Assembly: GCA_950295325.1 (NCBI GenBank)
Contig: OX485805.1
Location: 38,119,501 to 38,183,500, forward strand
Origin: Polytrichum commune
Lineage: Eukaryota > Streptophyta > Polytrichopsida > Polytrichales > Polytrichaceae
DNA: 64,000 nt
Reading direction: 5' to 3'
Shown: positions 26,201-37,090 of the stretch, piece by piece
Layout: each line of letters starts with the position of its first letter
Position numbering within the stretch: the first letter of the stretch is position 1
Position numbers and translations under genes: made by a program
The notes under the pieces: model-generated
Told to the model about the DNA's origin: nothing
Seen by the model: only the letters and a program-made list of their open reading frames with translations
Database searches by the model: none

Positions 26201-29200
26201 TTCACTAAGGGTCAAACTCGTTTTGGCATATCAAGAGCTCCTAAAATGAGTTTGGCCCTCAATGATCCAGACTAGGTTACTCTTCATTCAGATTCAAATA
26301 CTACCCTCGAGGATGCACCACAAGTGGAAAGAATTTAGTAATATTGTAGGCAAAACAACTATGGTAGATTAAAGCACACCGACTCCCGCCAAGAAGTCCC
26401 ATTGAATCAAAGGATAACTCTTGTATCTAAACATAGTTTCAAAACCTATTATCACTCTTACTTTCTTTTCACAGTCCAATTTGTAGCATAATACTTCGTC
26501 AATCACCTTTAACATACATCAACTCCAGGCAAGACTTTGCACAGATGTACTTTGAATGACCAAGTCAATAGAATGACTTAGAATGAACAAGAACAGTACC
26601 GGACTCTCCCAATTGTCTTCCACAAAACGCACATCATGAGCCTTTATGTCAATACCTGCCACAAAGACCCTTGGTCAGTCATGCAGGTAAAACTCTATAA
26701 AATAGACACAAATTCTACCAGTTTATTATAACTTCAACAAATAGTCTGTGACAATGCCACTGAACACCAGGCTTTACCACTTCAGGTTCTAAATTTCTTA
26801 AAATTCTTGAACAAGTTCTTAAGAGCATGGGCAAATCTCTCTTAAACCTCTCTTAGACCTCTAGGTGCACGTTCAAGTTCTTGAGGTGCGTTTATACATA
26901 CCCAATGCAGCCAAGCTCCCGAGGTATAGTTCTTGAGAATTTCCAGGATCTGGTTTCAGTATGACCTGTATGTACAATTAAAACACCATGAGAACAGTAT
27001 GTTGAAACACATTATTATCAAAAAAAAATTGTTCTCGAAATTAGTATCAGAAGATAAAGTCACTCCATGTACACAAACCAGAATGATCAGTTGAAGGAAG
27101 ACCTGAAATTGGGTATGTTGTTGCACTCTGTTTGGGTTGTCTCCATACCTGCTGTCATCTGGCCTCACGCTAGGCTCAACATACCTGAAAAATCAATATA
27201 ACACATTTAAACAAATCTTACGATCTACTTTCAATCCAAAAATTTAGGGGCTCCCACCAATCAAGTACACAAAAAAACAGGGCTCAAAATATTAGGATAA
27301 AAAATTTCAATAGCCAGAAAGACAATTTGGTCGGGGTAGTTACATACGCAACATTCCAAGGCTCTGGACCAAGGACTCTCAAGAAGGTGGATGGATTCAT
27401 AGTTCCTGCTCCCACCTAAACACCATGTCATCTGCTTTAATAGAAGTAATGAGAACATAGTCTAGATACATATGCCACACTTACTATCATTTTTCAATGC
27501 GCAGTCACCATACAAAGGTGCATCCATGTTACTCCCTCCTTGAAATGAATAAAGGTCTTTTCTCATTGTTTTGTGTACCAGGATGCTGTAAGGAGCTAGA
27601 AAGTATCTATTTGCAGCTGATGTATGGGACACAGATGCTGTTGGTAACTATCTTGAATTGCTTGCTTTGTCTGTGTCTCTAATATTGAAGGTAAGCCAGT
27701 TACCCTCTCTTGCATTTTACTCTCTAGAAGTGGAGCTGGCTATAGAAGAAAGCATTGGCTACCTCGGTATTGCTGGACTGCATGACAGCACACCCAACTC
27801 CTGCCCAATATTCCTGCCACCAGCCCAGATCAACATTGGAATGAGATTGGGACTCTTTCTTCATTGCAAATATGCACCATGCATTCTTAAGACCCTCTGG
27901 AATGTCAACTCCTGTCAAGAGGACTATTTAAGTAGGGACAATCAATTTCAAGGATGGTTGTCAATGAGATGATAGACTGGTTGTGTGTACAAGCAGTCAG
28001 ACCAAGGAGATCATAACGCTGATTAACTTAATATCAAGAGCACATTCCTCAACCTGAATTGCTATAATAATGCCAAAAAAACAGAAAACCTCTTTAAAAT
28101 TCTGCCATGAACCCCTTTCATGAGAATGACTACAAGAACAGCTTAAACCCTTGTGACAAGGAGGAGCAGCAAAAACTCCAGACTGTAAAAACGATCCAAA
28201 CCCAGAGCTCTCTCCTCTAGACTTGCAGATTTTTATTTCTATCCATCCAAACCTCAAGCAAGAGCAACAACCCCAACCAGTACAATGCAGAAATTGATGC
28301 AAAAGGGTCCGAATCCCAATTCAAATTCCCTCAATTCTATAAACCCAAACAAATACTCCACCACAAATTGGCCAATTCCTGATCCTCACACACAATCGAG
28401 ATTTTACCAGTGCTGCAGTTTCCAGAAAAACAAAATTGATAATAAATAAATTATAAAATAAATAAAAGTCTTCCCCACAGCACTTGACTCACATGCAGCC
28501 TAAACCCTTATAACAGCAACAAAACCCCAGACTCCAAGAGTGGTTCAGGCCCAGTGGATAGAATTTGATTTGTATCCATCCAAATCTTTCTCGATGCAAA
28601 AGGACCCGAATTTAAATTTGGATACCGAATTCCCTCAATTCCACACCCCAGACAAAATTCTCCACTACAAATTGCCCCATTCTTAAAATCTCCAGTGCAC
28701 TCAAGATTTTACCAATGCTGGGACAAAATCTTCCCTACAACACTCAGCTTACCTGCAGCCTAAACCCATATAACAGCAACAAATGCCCCGACTGCTAAAA
28801 TGATTGAATCCCAGTGGATAAAATTTGATTTCTATCCATCCAAACCTCCCTCGATGCACAGGATCCAATCCAAATTCGAATGCCGAATTCCCTCAATTCC
28901 ACGCCCCAAACAAGGTTCTCCACTACAACTTGACCAATTTTTGAAATCTTGAGTGCAAGATCTTCCCTACAGCATTCAACTCATCTGGAGCCTAAACCCT
29001 TATAACAGCAACAAAAGTCCAGCCTTCAAAAATGGTCCAGTTCCCAGTGAACAGAATTTGATTTCTATCCATCCAAACCTTCCTCGATGCAAAATGATCC
29101 GATTCCTAATTGCGATACCGAATTCCCTCAGTTCCACAGCCAAACAAAATTCCCCACAACAAATTGGCCAATTCTTAAAATCTCGTATGCAATCGAAACA

Positions 29201-29617
29201 TCACCAATGCTGCAAAAACGATCAGAAATGCTAAACCCCACTCACCTGCAGCCTTTGGATAGCCTGTTGGAACGAGGGAGGCCGCGACTCCATAGCGGAC
29301 TCCTTCTCTTGCTGCTGCTTCTCGGCCACCTGCACTCCGGAATCGACCTGAACCGAGCTGGAGCTTCTATTGGCACAATCTGCGTGACGGAACCTTCGAG
29401 TGGACAGAGGTCCTGCCGAGGGCAGGGGACCCCATCGCAGGGCCCTGCTGCTGCTGCCGCCCCCGCCTCCCATTGCAATAGGGGCAATGCAGCTCCTCCT
29501 GCGCAGCGACAGGACCGGAGTGGCGTGAGTTAGGAGAATCATGGTGGCTGCCAGGGCGCGCACGCGGGGTGCCGAGAGCAGCCGCGTGTGGCTCGCTGCC
29601 GCCATCACCATCGCCAT
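14240..29617 (-). CDS. EDD1: Organellar glycyl-tRNA synthetase, fused alpha-beta (EDD1 type)
   Basis: The product charges tRNA-Gly with glycine in plastids, and by family precedent also in mitochondria. It is the bacterial-type enzyme with alpha and beta subunits joined in one chain. Thirty-five exons join in frame, all on GT-AG borders, to about 1,112 codons. Residues 1-95 are a Ser/Arg/Ala-rich transit peptide. The alpha class II catalytic part spans about 112-410, with [16 protein letters not shown] and [19 protein letters not shown]. The beta part starts near 422 ([12 protein letters not shown]) and continues through [41 protein letters not shown] and [10 protein letters not shown]. The chain ends [16 protein letters not shown]-stop, matching the family end. 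The start is the first ATG (29617) of a run of close ATGs; no upstream in-frame ATG was noticed. The gene is intact, with no frameshift. A 95-bp minisatellite lies just upstream and GA-rich sequence fills the likely 5' UTR. Confidence 0.95.
15310..15915 (+). repeat. 166-bp tandem array with telomere-like blocks
   Basis: Units begin GAAGACA at 15432, 15598 and 15764 (spacing exactly 166), with a shorter unit from 15310. Each holds GGTGTCAGAGG, CATCTATAACA and a telomere-like block such as ACCCAAACCCAAACCCAA (15850s) or TTAAACCCTAAGCCCTAAAC (15385). The array lies in the intron between the exons at 16014-15925 and 15256-15073. Confidence 0.85.
20419..20753. mobile_element. 335-bp MITE in a glycyl-tRNA synthetase intron
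   Basis: Inverted ends of about 27 bp with one mismatch. The left reads TACACTAAATTGTCCTCTTA; the right, complemented, reads TACACTGAATTGTCCTCTTA. Flanking TA and a CACT start resemble the MITEs at 5267 and 44663, but the inner terminal sequence differs, so it is a separate family or subfamily. It sits between exons 20304-20222 and 20935-20864 and leaves both splice sites untouched. Confidence 0.75.
28140..29245 (-). repeat. Tandem duplications of the exon 1 donor region in intron 1
   Basis: Four diverged units of about 230-360 bp. Landmarks are CTAAACCCTTATAACAGCAACAAA-type blocks at 28501, 28761 and 28993, a 'TTTCTATCCATCCAAAC' block and a 'CAATTCCAC.CC' block. Each unit ends next to a sequence like CTTACCTGCAGCC (28751) or CTCACATGCAGCC (28490). 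This mirrors the real exon 1 donor at 29241-29253 (CTCACCTGCAGCC). On the minus strand the 28750 copy keeps an intact CAG|GTAAG donor. Confidence 0.75.
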
Positions 29618-29689
29618 CGCCACAATTCGGATGCAACGCGACGCGAATGCCCACGAGACTCCAGCGTCTCCGAGTCTCGTCGAGCGTCC

Positions 29690-29716
29690 TCTCTCTTCTC
29701 TCTCTCTCTCTTCGCT
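29690..29716 (-). promoter_or_regulatory. GA-rich tract in the EDD1-type 5' UTR or core promoter
   Basis: A pyrimidine run on the plus strand reads as GAGAGAGA-type sequence on the minus strand, 75-100 bases upstream of the start codon. GA-rich leaders are common in plant 5' UTRs. No clear TATA box was found between it and the minisatellite. Confidence 0.35.
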
Positions 29717-29856
29717 GTGGATAACCCGGGGTTTTGATACCCGGAAGGGTGGACCTCCAGCCGGGTATTATGGAGGGTGTTGGGCATTTGCTTTGGTGCA
29801 AGCCTTATTGGCTCAGTTCCAACCTTGGGATAGAGGCATTCTGGGAACACCACTTG

Positions 29857-30400
29857 AGCAGGTATAAAGAGTGGAGAATGAAACGTAGGATGAGTGCAAC
29901 ATAGTAGACTGAAGTATAGTATAATAGGGTAAGAGGTGAAATATAGACTCAAGCAAGTATAGGGAGTGGAGAATGGATTGTACGATGAATGCAACAGAGT
30001 AGAATGGAGTACATTATATTAGGGTAAGAGGTGAAATATAGACTCGAGCGGGTATAGGGAGTGGAGAATGGATTGTAAGATGAATGCAACAGAGTAGAAT
30101 GAAGTAAATTATATTAGGGTAAGAGGTGAAATATAGACTCGAGCAGGTATAGGGAGTGGAGAATGGATTGTAAGATGAATGCAACAGAGTAGAATGGAGT
30201 ACATTATAATAGGGCAAGAGGTGAAACATAGACTTGAGCGGGTATAGGGAATGGAGAATGACATGTTGGGTGAATGCAGAAGAGTAGAGTATAATAAAAT
30301 GAACTTGAGCAGGTATAGGGAGTAAAGAATGAAATGTAGGGTGATTGCAAAAGAACATAGTACAATGCAATATTGTAAGAGGTGAAATATAGGCTAGAGG
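29857..30400. repeat. 95-bp minisatellite upstream of EDD1-type gene
   Basis: The landmark GGTATAGGGAGTGGAGAATG recurs with its GTAT at 29862, 29957, 30052, 30147 and 30242, each exactly 95 bp apart, then at 30313 after a shortened 71-bp unit. The array starts about 240 bp upstream of the start codon. Long minus-strand frames across it are artefacts of the repeat. Confidence 0.9.
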
Positions 30401-32742
30401 ATAGAGGCATTGAATAGGACAGAGCTTCTCGTAGCGAAGCTACTTGTTACTATCTAGAGCAGGCTTAATTTGAACTAGGGTCCAGGACCAAAGAAACTCC
30501 AAAATTGAGAGATCTTTATTAGGTGAGAGCAGAATTTTGGACGCAAGGAATTTACACTAGGGTCCGGGTCCAAGACATGAGAAAACGAAGTGGCGTACAT
30601 GTGGCATCACTTTCCTGACATCTCTCATTGATTGACACTCAAGAAAATACTCCTAGTTTTGAAAAAACAATCTTCAAGTTCGATTTCATTAACCTTGAAG
30701 GTTTTATGTATTTTGAAGATTATTTATAAAGTGAGATTTGCAAAAGCTTGTTTGAAGCGTTCATGAAGCAAATCTCATAGCTTAAGGATATATTGCACAC
30801 CTCTCCGAGCTCACACACTCTTGTTAGCTACACAACACATGAGAGAGAGGGGGTGGAAATGAGCCCTCCATTAGGGTTTCAAGGAGATCTTTCCTCCTTC
30901 CCTATGGGTTTCCTTTAATGAATGAAATATTGAATTTAATGAATGAAATTAATCTCATTATTTGGGATGATGAGATAAAGATTATTCCTAGCAGGCAAAT
31001 AGCAAAAGGATATATTGCACATATATGCAACATTTAACACTAGGTGACCCCCTGATGATTGGAAGGTTGCATATGAGCTCAATGGAGAATCATAAGTAGT
31101 ATGGTAAAACTAAACCCACTTTTCAAAACATGATTATGAAGCAAACCTTGCGCACATCACCCAAAATAATGTTTTGTTCTCAAAAGGAACCTCCAACCGG
31201 AGCTAAAGGATTGGAGGAATGATGTGACAACCACAATGTGGTCTCTAGGGACATTAGTGGTTAACCCTTATAATACCTAAGCTTTTGTGTGTTTTTCAAG
31301 ATCATTTATAAAGTGAGATTTGCAAACTTGCTTTATAATACATTCATGAAGCAAAATTGTTCATGCAAAATCAAAGATCATCTGTACAGTTGAACCTTCC
31401 AAACAAGGTCATAAGCCACGTGTAAGCATTTTAAAAACTTTATAAAATGCATATGACATTATCTTGCCTAGATATTTTGAGGATAAGCTCCCTTTATAAA
31501 GACTGAAGACATACATTAAATGCATAGAAGAATATAATCATATGTGTAGAATGTGAATGTTTGTTGATGAAATTGAAAATTTGTCATTTGTTCATCAAAG
31601 ATGGAGTGTTGTTTCCAACTTAATGTCCGCATTCATAATTATCATGATAATACACATACCAGATTTGAAATAACAATGGTACAATTTACAATTCTTATGG
31701 ATAAATCTAGTTTTAATCTAGTTTAGAAAACGGTAGAACCGTGAGGCTCTGTCTTTTACTATGTTGACTATGAAAGTGTAGATGTCCACTTTGCTCATGC
31801 CAGTCCATGGCTATTTACTATACATATACATTTTAGGTAGCAACTATAGTTAACTAGATATATATAACTATAGTTAACATCCACAATAAATAAACTAGAT
31901 CAAATATAGCAGGAACAAGTAATGTCCAAGTGTGAACGCAAAGTGGTTAAGAAATTTGCTCGTGAAACAAAGAAATCGATGCATAGTCTTTGTCCTACAG
32001 ACAGAGCCAATAAATATTAGGTAAATGATAGTTTTTTTTACCTTTCTTTTTTGCATGAATAGAGAAAAAAAATTCCAACAACTCTTCTTCAAAGATAAAC
32101 ACCATGCAAAGATTGGACATCAATGATTTCATGAATATAAAAATTTTGTTGCAAAAATTGTTCACTAGTTGGGAGGTGGGCTATAAGCTCAACAGGAACC
32201 ATCAATACCGTCCACCTAGGCAGTTTTGATAAAAATTATATTATATCATGGACTTCCAACATTGACATGAATTCTATATTTTAAACAATAAATTGAGGGA
32301 TTTTTCAAAAAATGTTGAATTTCAAGTCTGCTTAAATCTATTTTAGGAAATAAATAAAACATTCGAATCTTATATTCAAATCTGCTCAAGTAGGATGGTA
32401 GTATGGTAAACCTAAATCTACATTTCAAACCATCATTATACAAAGTAAACTTTGCACACTTCCCCAAATAAATTTTTTTTCTCAAAAGAACTTCCACAAG
32501 GGGGTTGGAGGAATGATGTGGCAACCACAATGTGGTATCAAAAATGTTAAGGAATGTTTTGGATCTTAATTCTCTTGAACCCAAACCCTAGTGTGAACCC
32601 ACCCTTAGGGTGGCTTTACAGTAGGTCTAGGTCCACACAACCAGTTGGCACCTAAGGTGACATTCTAGGATTGGGAAAGATGATGATTTTCCTAGAACAT
32701 AATCTTCATCTTTCTCAATCCTCTATTTGAGGGCATGTTGCA

Positions 32743-32773
<31 letters not shown>

Positions 32774-32978
32774 ACATACTTGAACAACAAGTAGCTCTTT
32801 GAACCAACAAATCGCACCAACATTGAAAGTAAGATTAGATATCAAACGGTATTTACATGATAATAAAGTATGATAAGGCTATTAAGCAAGTGCAATTATC
32901 ATTTTCATAGTACAACATGATATAACTTACTTGTAAGAAGAAAAAAATACGAATTGAGGAACTTAAACGAACTATCTT
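30401..32978. other. Intergenic repeat region
   Basis: No gene is supported. Bases 31727-32020 are the second copy of the dispersed repeat at 5990-6440. A block near 31190-31210 (CCTCCAACCGG..GGAGGAATGATGTG) recurs in diverged form at 32490-32530. A (TG)n microsatellite lies at about 32746-32772. Confidence 0.5.
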
Positions 32979-34325
32979 TTAGGAATTCTTTGGTAGGCAC
33001 TCATCACCTCCACCCAAATTACAAAATGTCTTCAGTTCATGTAATCCATTCTGCAGCAACTCCAATTGCTTTTGCATGCTATCAAGAATGTTGCGGTTTT
33101 TCCCAAACATTTGGTACTGCTTCAACAACAATCCAAGTAGCTCTTGATTTGCCATCTTTAAGCGGTTTCTATTGTCTTCAACATTCTTCGATTGTGCTTC
33201 GATTTTGTTGGTGGTTGCAGTTTTCTCCTCCAATAAACTCTCATGCCATAATCTAGCATCTTCCAACTCGGTTGCAACAGGCATTGCATCATCATTTTCC
33301 TTCACATCAACCACTCCTTGATTGGCCTTTACACATAAAGTTGCGTTTCTCATTCGATGTGTTGCCTCTACAATGGCCTCATCAATTTTGTCTTTTTGAG
33401 AACAAAGATTATTGAATGTAGTGATCACATCTCTACATGTCATGCATATAGACAACAAATCTTCTATATTTTTCTCTAAAACAATCCTCGCATCCACTTC
33501 TTCATGTCCCAATTGTTGAGGTGTAGATGATGTTGGCGCCTTCATGTCATTTTTGTTGTTGATATTTGTGTTTTCAAGTGGAGATTTTGATGTCATTGGT
33601 CCATGCAAGCCTTCATCAACGCACACAATTCCAACTTGCACTTGGGGGGCCTCGTGTGTCATCACTAATGTTTTTCCTCCATCTTCTTTGACGCTTACAA
33701 CAAAGTCGTTTCCCACTTTCTCATTTACCACATTCACATTCACTTGTTTGCCTTTCACATTGTCAACATTTTTAACTTGCACTTGAGGGTTCTTACGTGC
33801 CATCATTTTTTTTTTCCCTTTAACTTCTTTGTTGTGTTTGTTTTCCACACTCGTATTAACATCACGTCCCACTTTCTCATTCTCCGTCCTCATGTTTACT
33901 TTCTTTTTGGGGGGAGGCACTTTTTTATTATGATCAACTGCAATGTGGTCACCTTTTCTTTTCAATGTTTTATTTTTGCTTCTCGTTTCCAGCCCTGTTT
34001 CTTTTCTTTCTGCAAACTTTGCCCAATTGATTGGAATTCCTTTTTTCTCTGCCAAGACACCCATGCCAAACTTCAAGCCAAATTCCCTTACTTTTTGTTG
34101 GTAAATAAGTGACCAAAGAACCTTAATACGGTGTTGTAGACTTTTGTCCGGATGTGTCGTCTTGAATGGAAATCCACGACTCCGTCCCCTCCTAGGTCCC
34201 CAAACTTCTATGCACTCACTTTCAGTTACGTGTTCATCTCGTAAATAATATGGATCAATACCATTTGCAGACAAACCCACTACATCTCTAAAATAATCTA
34301 GGTCTTTCTTTGGATGTCGAGCCAT
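32979..34325 (-). CDS. Orphan 448-aa intronless protein
   Basis: An uninterrupted ATG-started frame of 448 codons, by far the longest single frame in the window. I do not recognise the family. Residues 1-100 are compact and globular-looking (MARHPKKDLDYFRDVVGLSA, VWGPRRGRSRGFPFKTTHP, KVLWSLIYQQKVREFGLKFG). Residues 105-205 are very Lys/Asn-rich, with nuclear-localisation-like runs (PPPKKK, KGKKKMMARK). Residues 280-448 are acidic and helical, with a likely coiled coil near the C-terminus (NRLKMANQELLGLLLKQYQM). No signal peptide or membrane segment is seen. It may be a lineage-specific nuclear protein or a transposon accessory protein. A CCCTAAA telo-box cluster lies about 100 bp upstream. 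Expression is unknown. Confidence 0.5.
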   Translation of the reverse strand: MARHPKKDLDYFRDVVGLSANGIDPYYLRDEHVTESECIEVWGPRRGRSRGFPFKTTHPDKSLQHRIKVLWSLIYQQKVREFGLKFGMGVLAEKKGIPINWAKFAERKETGLETRSKNKTLKRKGDHIAVDHNKKVPPPKKKVNMRTENEKVGRDVNTSVENKHNKEVKGKKKMMARKNPQVQVKNVDNVKGKQVNVNVVNEKVGNDFVVSVKEDGGKTLVMTHEAPQVQVGIVCVDEGLHGPMTSKSPLENTNINNKNDMKAPTSSTPQQLGHEEVDARIVLEKNIEDLLSICMTCRDVITTFNNLCSQKDKIDEAIVEATHRMRNATLCVKANQGVVDVKENDDAMPVATELEDARLWHESLLEEKTATTNKIEAQSKNVEDNRNRLKMANQELLGLLLKQYQMFGKNRNILDSMQKQLELLQNGLHELKTFCNLGGGDECLPKNS

Positions 34326-34361
34326 GAAGGAGAGAGAGAAAAAAGAGAGAGAAAAACTTCG

Positions 34362-34378
34362 GTCTCCGGAGGAGACCG
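34362..34378 (-). promoter_or_regulatory. Small hairpin in the leader of the orphan ORF
   Basis: GGTCTCC-GGA-GGAGACC, a perfect 7-bp stem with a 3-base loop, about 37-53 bases upstream of the start codon. In a transcript it would form a stable 5' UTR hairpin. A role is inference only. Confidence 0.35.
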
Positions 34379-34428
34379 ACGTGAATTAAGTGTCTGTTCG
34401 ATCCACCCCCAATCCGATGCCCACAGGA

Positions 34429-34450
34429 CCCTAAACCCTAAACCCTAAAG
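34429..34450 (-). promoter_or_regulatory. Triple telo-box upstream of the orphan ORF
   Basis: Three CCCTAAA units in a row. Telo-boxes near plant transcription starts are known Myb-type and Trb-protein binding sites and are frequent in genes for translation and growth. Here it lies about 105-125 bp upstream of the ATG, minus strand. It could equally be an interstitial telomere scar. Confidence 0.4.
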
Positions 34451-35663
34451 CCATGAAGGAAGAATGGACAAGAACAATCGATTGACATGAATCACAAATC
34501 CATAATGTAAGTTGTGAGGATTATTGCACAAACACTAATACATGGTTATAAGTAGCACAAGGAGGTAGGAACTCTGAATCAAGTGAGTTAAACACCAAGA
34601 GCGTGGCAATGTAAAGCATTTATTCAATATGTATCTATTATATTTACAAATAAAAGTAATAGTAAATAAAAGCATCTATTATTTTTAAAAATAAAAGTAA
34701 GTAGTAAATAAGAGTATTTATAGAATCCCTATAAATAAAATTATTAGAGCAACTTACTTAACATATATAAAAAGTTGTTGGAAATGATAATGAATATAGA
34801 CAATATATCCTCATCTCCATAATGCTAATGGGGGTGACTGAGACAAGTTGATGAGGTTGGTTTTAACTACATAATCTTTTTATACATACTTTTACACATA
34901 TACTATGTAAAAGAATCCACCTTGCAATGCAATGGGCCACAATGCTAGTTTATAACTATAGTTTGATGTTGTGAAGATGAAATTGTGTGTGCTCAAGTAG
35001 ACAATACTTAGTCAATGGAGACCCCGCTATTGAGCAATTTCTAGGGTTTCCACTTTACCAAAGTTCCTTATGACATAACATTAACATAAGTAGGCCTAAA
35101 AAGGACATTTAAGCTCCACCTTACTCTCCTAAGACATTGAACATATGATTAAACTAGATGATTAGCAAATCCAATCCAAAGCCAACTTCCTAATATGAAT
35201 ATCTTATTTATGAATAAATTAAATGTTCTCTTTCTTCTCAAATGATTATACAAGTCTCTTCATTTGTGTTGATGATTAGACCGAGTCTAATAATTCACAA
35301 TTTTCAGCACTTAGTCCAATCTCTTTTAAATGCATGGTTTCTGTTCTTAGATCCCCACGTATTGACACACCACACACATGTAGGTGTTCGATTTCAGATG
35401 AGCAACAAAATTAGGTCCACTTACTTTATTCGTAACCTTCTTCCTCTTAATTATACTAAAATAAGTAAGGTAGATGGGTCTTAAAATGATTACTTTTTTT
35501 GGTTGGTCCACTTCTCTCACGATACGAAACATGTGATTAGCACAAGGTGGTTAGTAAGTTCAACTTCATGCTGTAAAAACTTTCCTCATAATTTTCAAAG
35601 ATCATATGAATATCTTTTCAATATCAATGTCAAGATTCTCGTGCTCATTACATGGTCATGTAG
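34451..35663. other. Intergenic region with family B repeat copy
   Basis: No gene is seen. Bases 35270-35660 belong to the dispersed family B, in the orientation that also occurs at 50390-50700. The rest is AT-rich sequence with no open frame of note. Confidence 0.45.
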
Positions 35664-36290
35664 ATTCATTCCCCCTTAAATTATGGCGACTATCAAGCCT
35701 AGAACAATTATCACATTTTGAGCACATAATCCAATCTCTTTTGACACACATGTTTGTTGGGTATGTGTTCCAGTGGAGATGCACCAAACCACATACCACT
35801 CAAATGCAAGTGTCCGATTAAGACAAGTAAATGAATAACATACATCTACTTTAGTTGTCAAATTAGTTGCGTAGTGCTCAAGGCCTTTGCCGTCTTAATT
35901 ATGCATCATTGGAATGCGAAGAGGTTGGGAAGTGGTGGATGGAGTCAAGTTTGTTGTCACCAAGCTCGTATAGTCTCGTAAATTTGTGTGCATTAAGGTA
36001 TGCATGTGTTATTTGATTATTTATATTGATCAGACCCCTACATTTGATTGGTGTATGGATCAATAATTGATCAAAGAACATACTTCATAATGACACATGC
36101 TTAGATGAGATTGGACTAGGTCTTCAAAAGATTATTAGCTACTCCACATTCAATAGTGAACACAATTGGGAGGACCTCTGTATTATTCATTCCCCCTTCA
36201 TATTATGGTGACTATCAAGCCTAGAACAATTATCACATTTTGAGCACATAATTCAATCTCTTTTGACACACATGTTTGTTGGGTATGTGT

Positions 36291-37090
36291 AATGTAACTA
36301 GAATTATTAAGGAATATTCTAACTACATGTGCCAGTGTATAAGCAGAGAAATATGAGAGCTAGACAACTCTCGGTTGAAGATGAATGGATAGGAGTAAGA
36401 CAACTCCATATTGACAACATGTGCACTGGAGTTAGACAGCTCCGCATTTAGTGTATTGGAATTAGACTATTCCAATTGAGAACATGTGCAGGTGAGTTAG
36501 ACAACTCTCGATGAGGTGCACGGAGTTAGACCACTCCATATTTGGAAAGATGAATGTTATTCATTGGAGTTAGACAACTCTCAATGAATAGATAAAGCTA
36601 GTTGGAATTAGACAGTTCCAACTAGAAGATTGAATGAATGAATTAGTTGGAATTAGACAGTTCCAATTAAAAGAATGAATGGATGAACTAGTTGGAATTA
36701 GATAGTTCCAACTAGAAGATGGAATGGATAAACTAAGTTGGAGTTGGACAGTTCCAACTTGAAGAAGGTTTGAGAAGAACCAAAGATAGAAGATTCATAG
36801 TAGAACTAGAAGATAGAGCTATGAATAGAATACTTTTACTATATGTAAAGATAGAAAGTAAAAGTAGTGCCTTTGGCATAAGAGGAAGCTCGGGGGAGGA
36901 GAGAGGGGCTTTTTAGTTGTTAGCTCTCTCTCCTATGGTCGGGTAGTAGAGCTTCTTTGACCAAACCTTATTTGGTCTTGGATTGTACTTAGTGGTCTCA
37001 CAAAGAAATAAATTATATTTTCTTCAATTCCTTATACTGAGAGATTGTTGTCGTGAAATCAATTGCCAACCGGTGAGAGGTGTGTAACAA
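36291..37090 (+). mobile_element. 800-bp LTR-like insertion (probable solo LTR)
   Basis: It splits copy 2 of the 521-bp duplication and is flanked on both sides by TATGTGT (36284-36290 and 37091-37097), which occurs only once in uninterrupted copy 1 (35762-35768). The ends read AATGTAACTAG...GTGTGTAACAA, close to the TG...CA ends of LTRs. No coding capacity is seen. Bases 36355-36760 hold an array of small palindromes. A solo LTR of a copia-type element is the best guess; the flanking repeat (7 bp) is longer than the usual 5 bp. Confidence 0.6.
36355..36760 (+). repeat. Array of eleven small palindromes with a shared TAGAC loop
   Basis: Hairpins start near 36355, 36391, 36428, 36456, 36494, 36522, 36563, 36601, 36647, 36691 and 36738. 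The loop core is TAGAC (AAGAC, TAGAT or TGGAC in single units), while the 4-8 bp stems differ and stay paired: GGAGT/ACTCC, GGAAT/ATTCC, GAGT/ACTC, TTGGAAT/GTTCCAA. The last four repeat every 44-47 bp. Confidence 0.85.

Larger units (their letters stand above)
14240..29617 (-). other. EDD1: Exon map of the EDD1-type gene
   Basis: Coding exons in order of transcription, plus-strand numbers: 29617-29246, 27813-27763, 27415-27348, 27184-27103, 26965-26902, 26655-26600, 25941-25864, 25684-25610, 25448-25378, 24956-24840, 24312-24211, 23637-23511, 22842-22762, 22095-22009, 21849-21748, 21446-21383, 21140-21085, 20935-20864, 20304-20222, 20042-19994, 19852-19790, 19396-19301, 19084-18998, 18847-18773, 18653-18595, 18267-18174, 17925-17707, 17365-17271, 17094-17004, 16695-16591, 16444-16406, 16014-15925, 15256-15073, 14845-14760, 14338-14240. 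Each border has GT and AG on the minus strand and every junction keeps phase. They were worked out by reading the sequence, so single-border errors are possible. The longest intron (1.43 kb) follows exon 1. Confidence 0.85.

Noticed and set aside
29087-29867. Long plus-strand and alternative minus frames over EDD1 exon 1 and its leader
   Set aside because: These are shadows of the GC-rich exon 1; the minus frame that matches the GlyRS family is the real one.
29605-30410. Several minus-strand frames of 68-129 codons
   Set aside because: They fall in the 95-bp minisatellite and repeat with it; low-complexity, with no gene signal.
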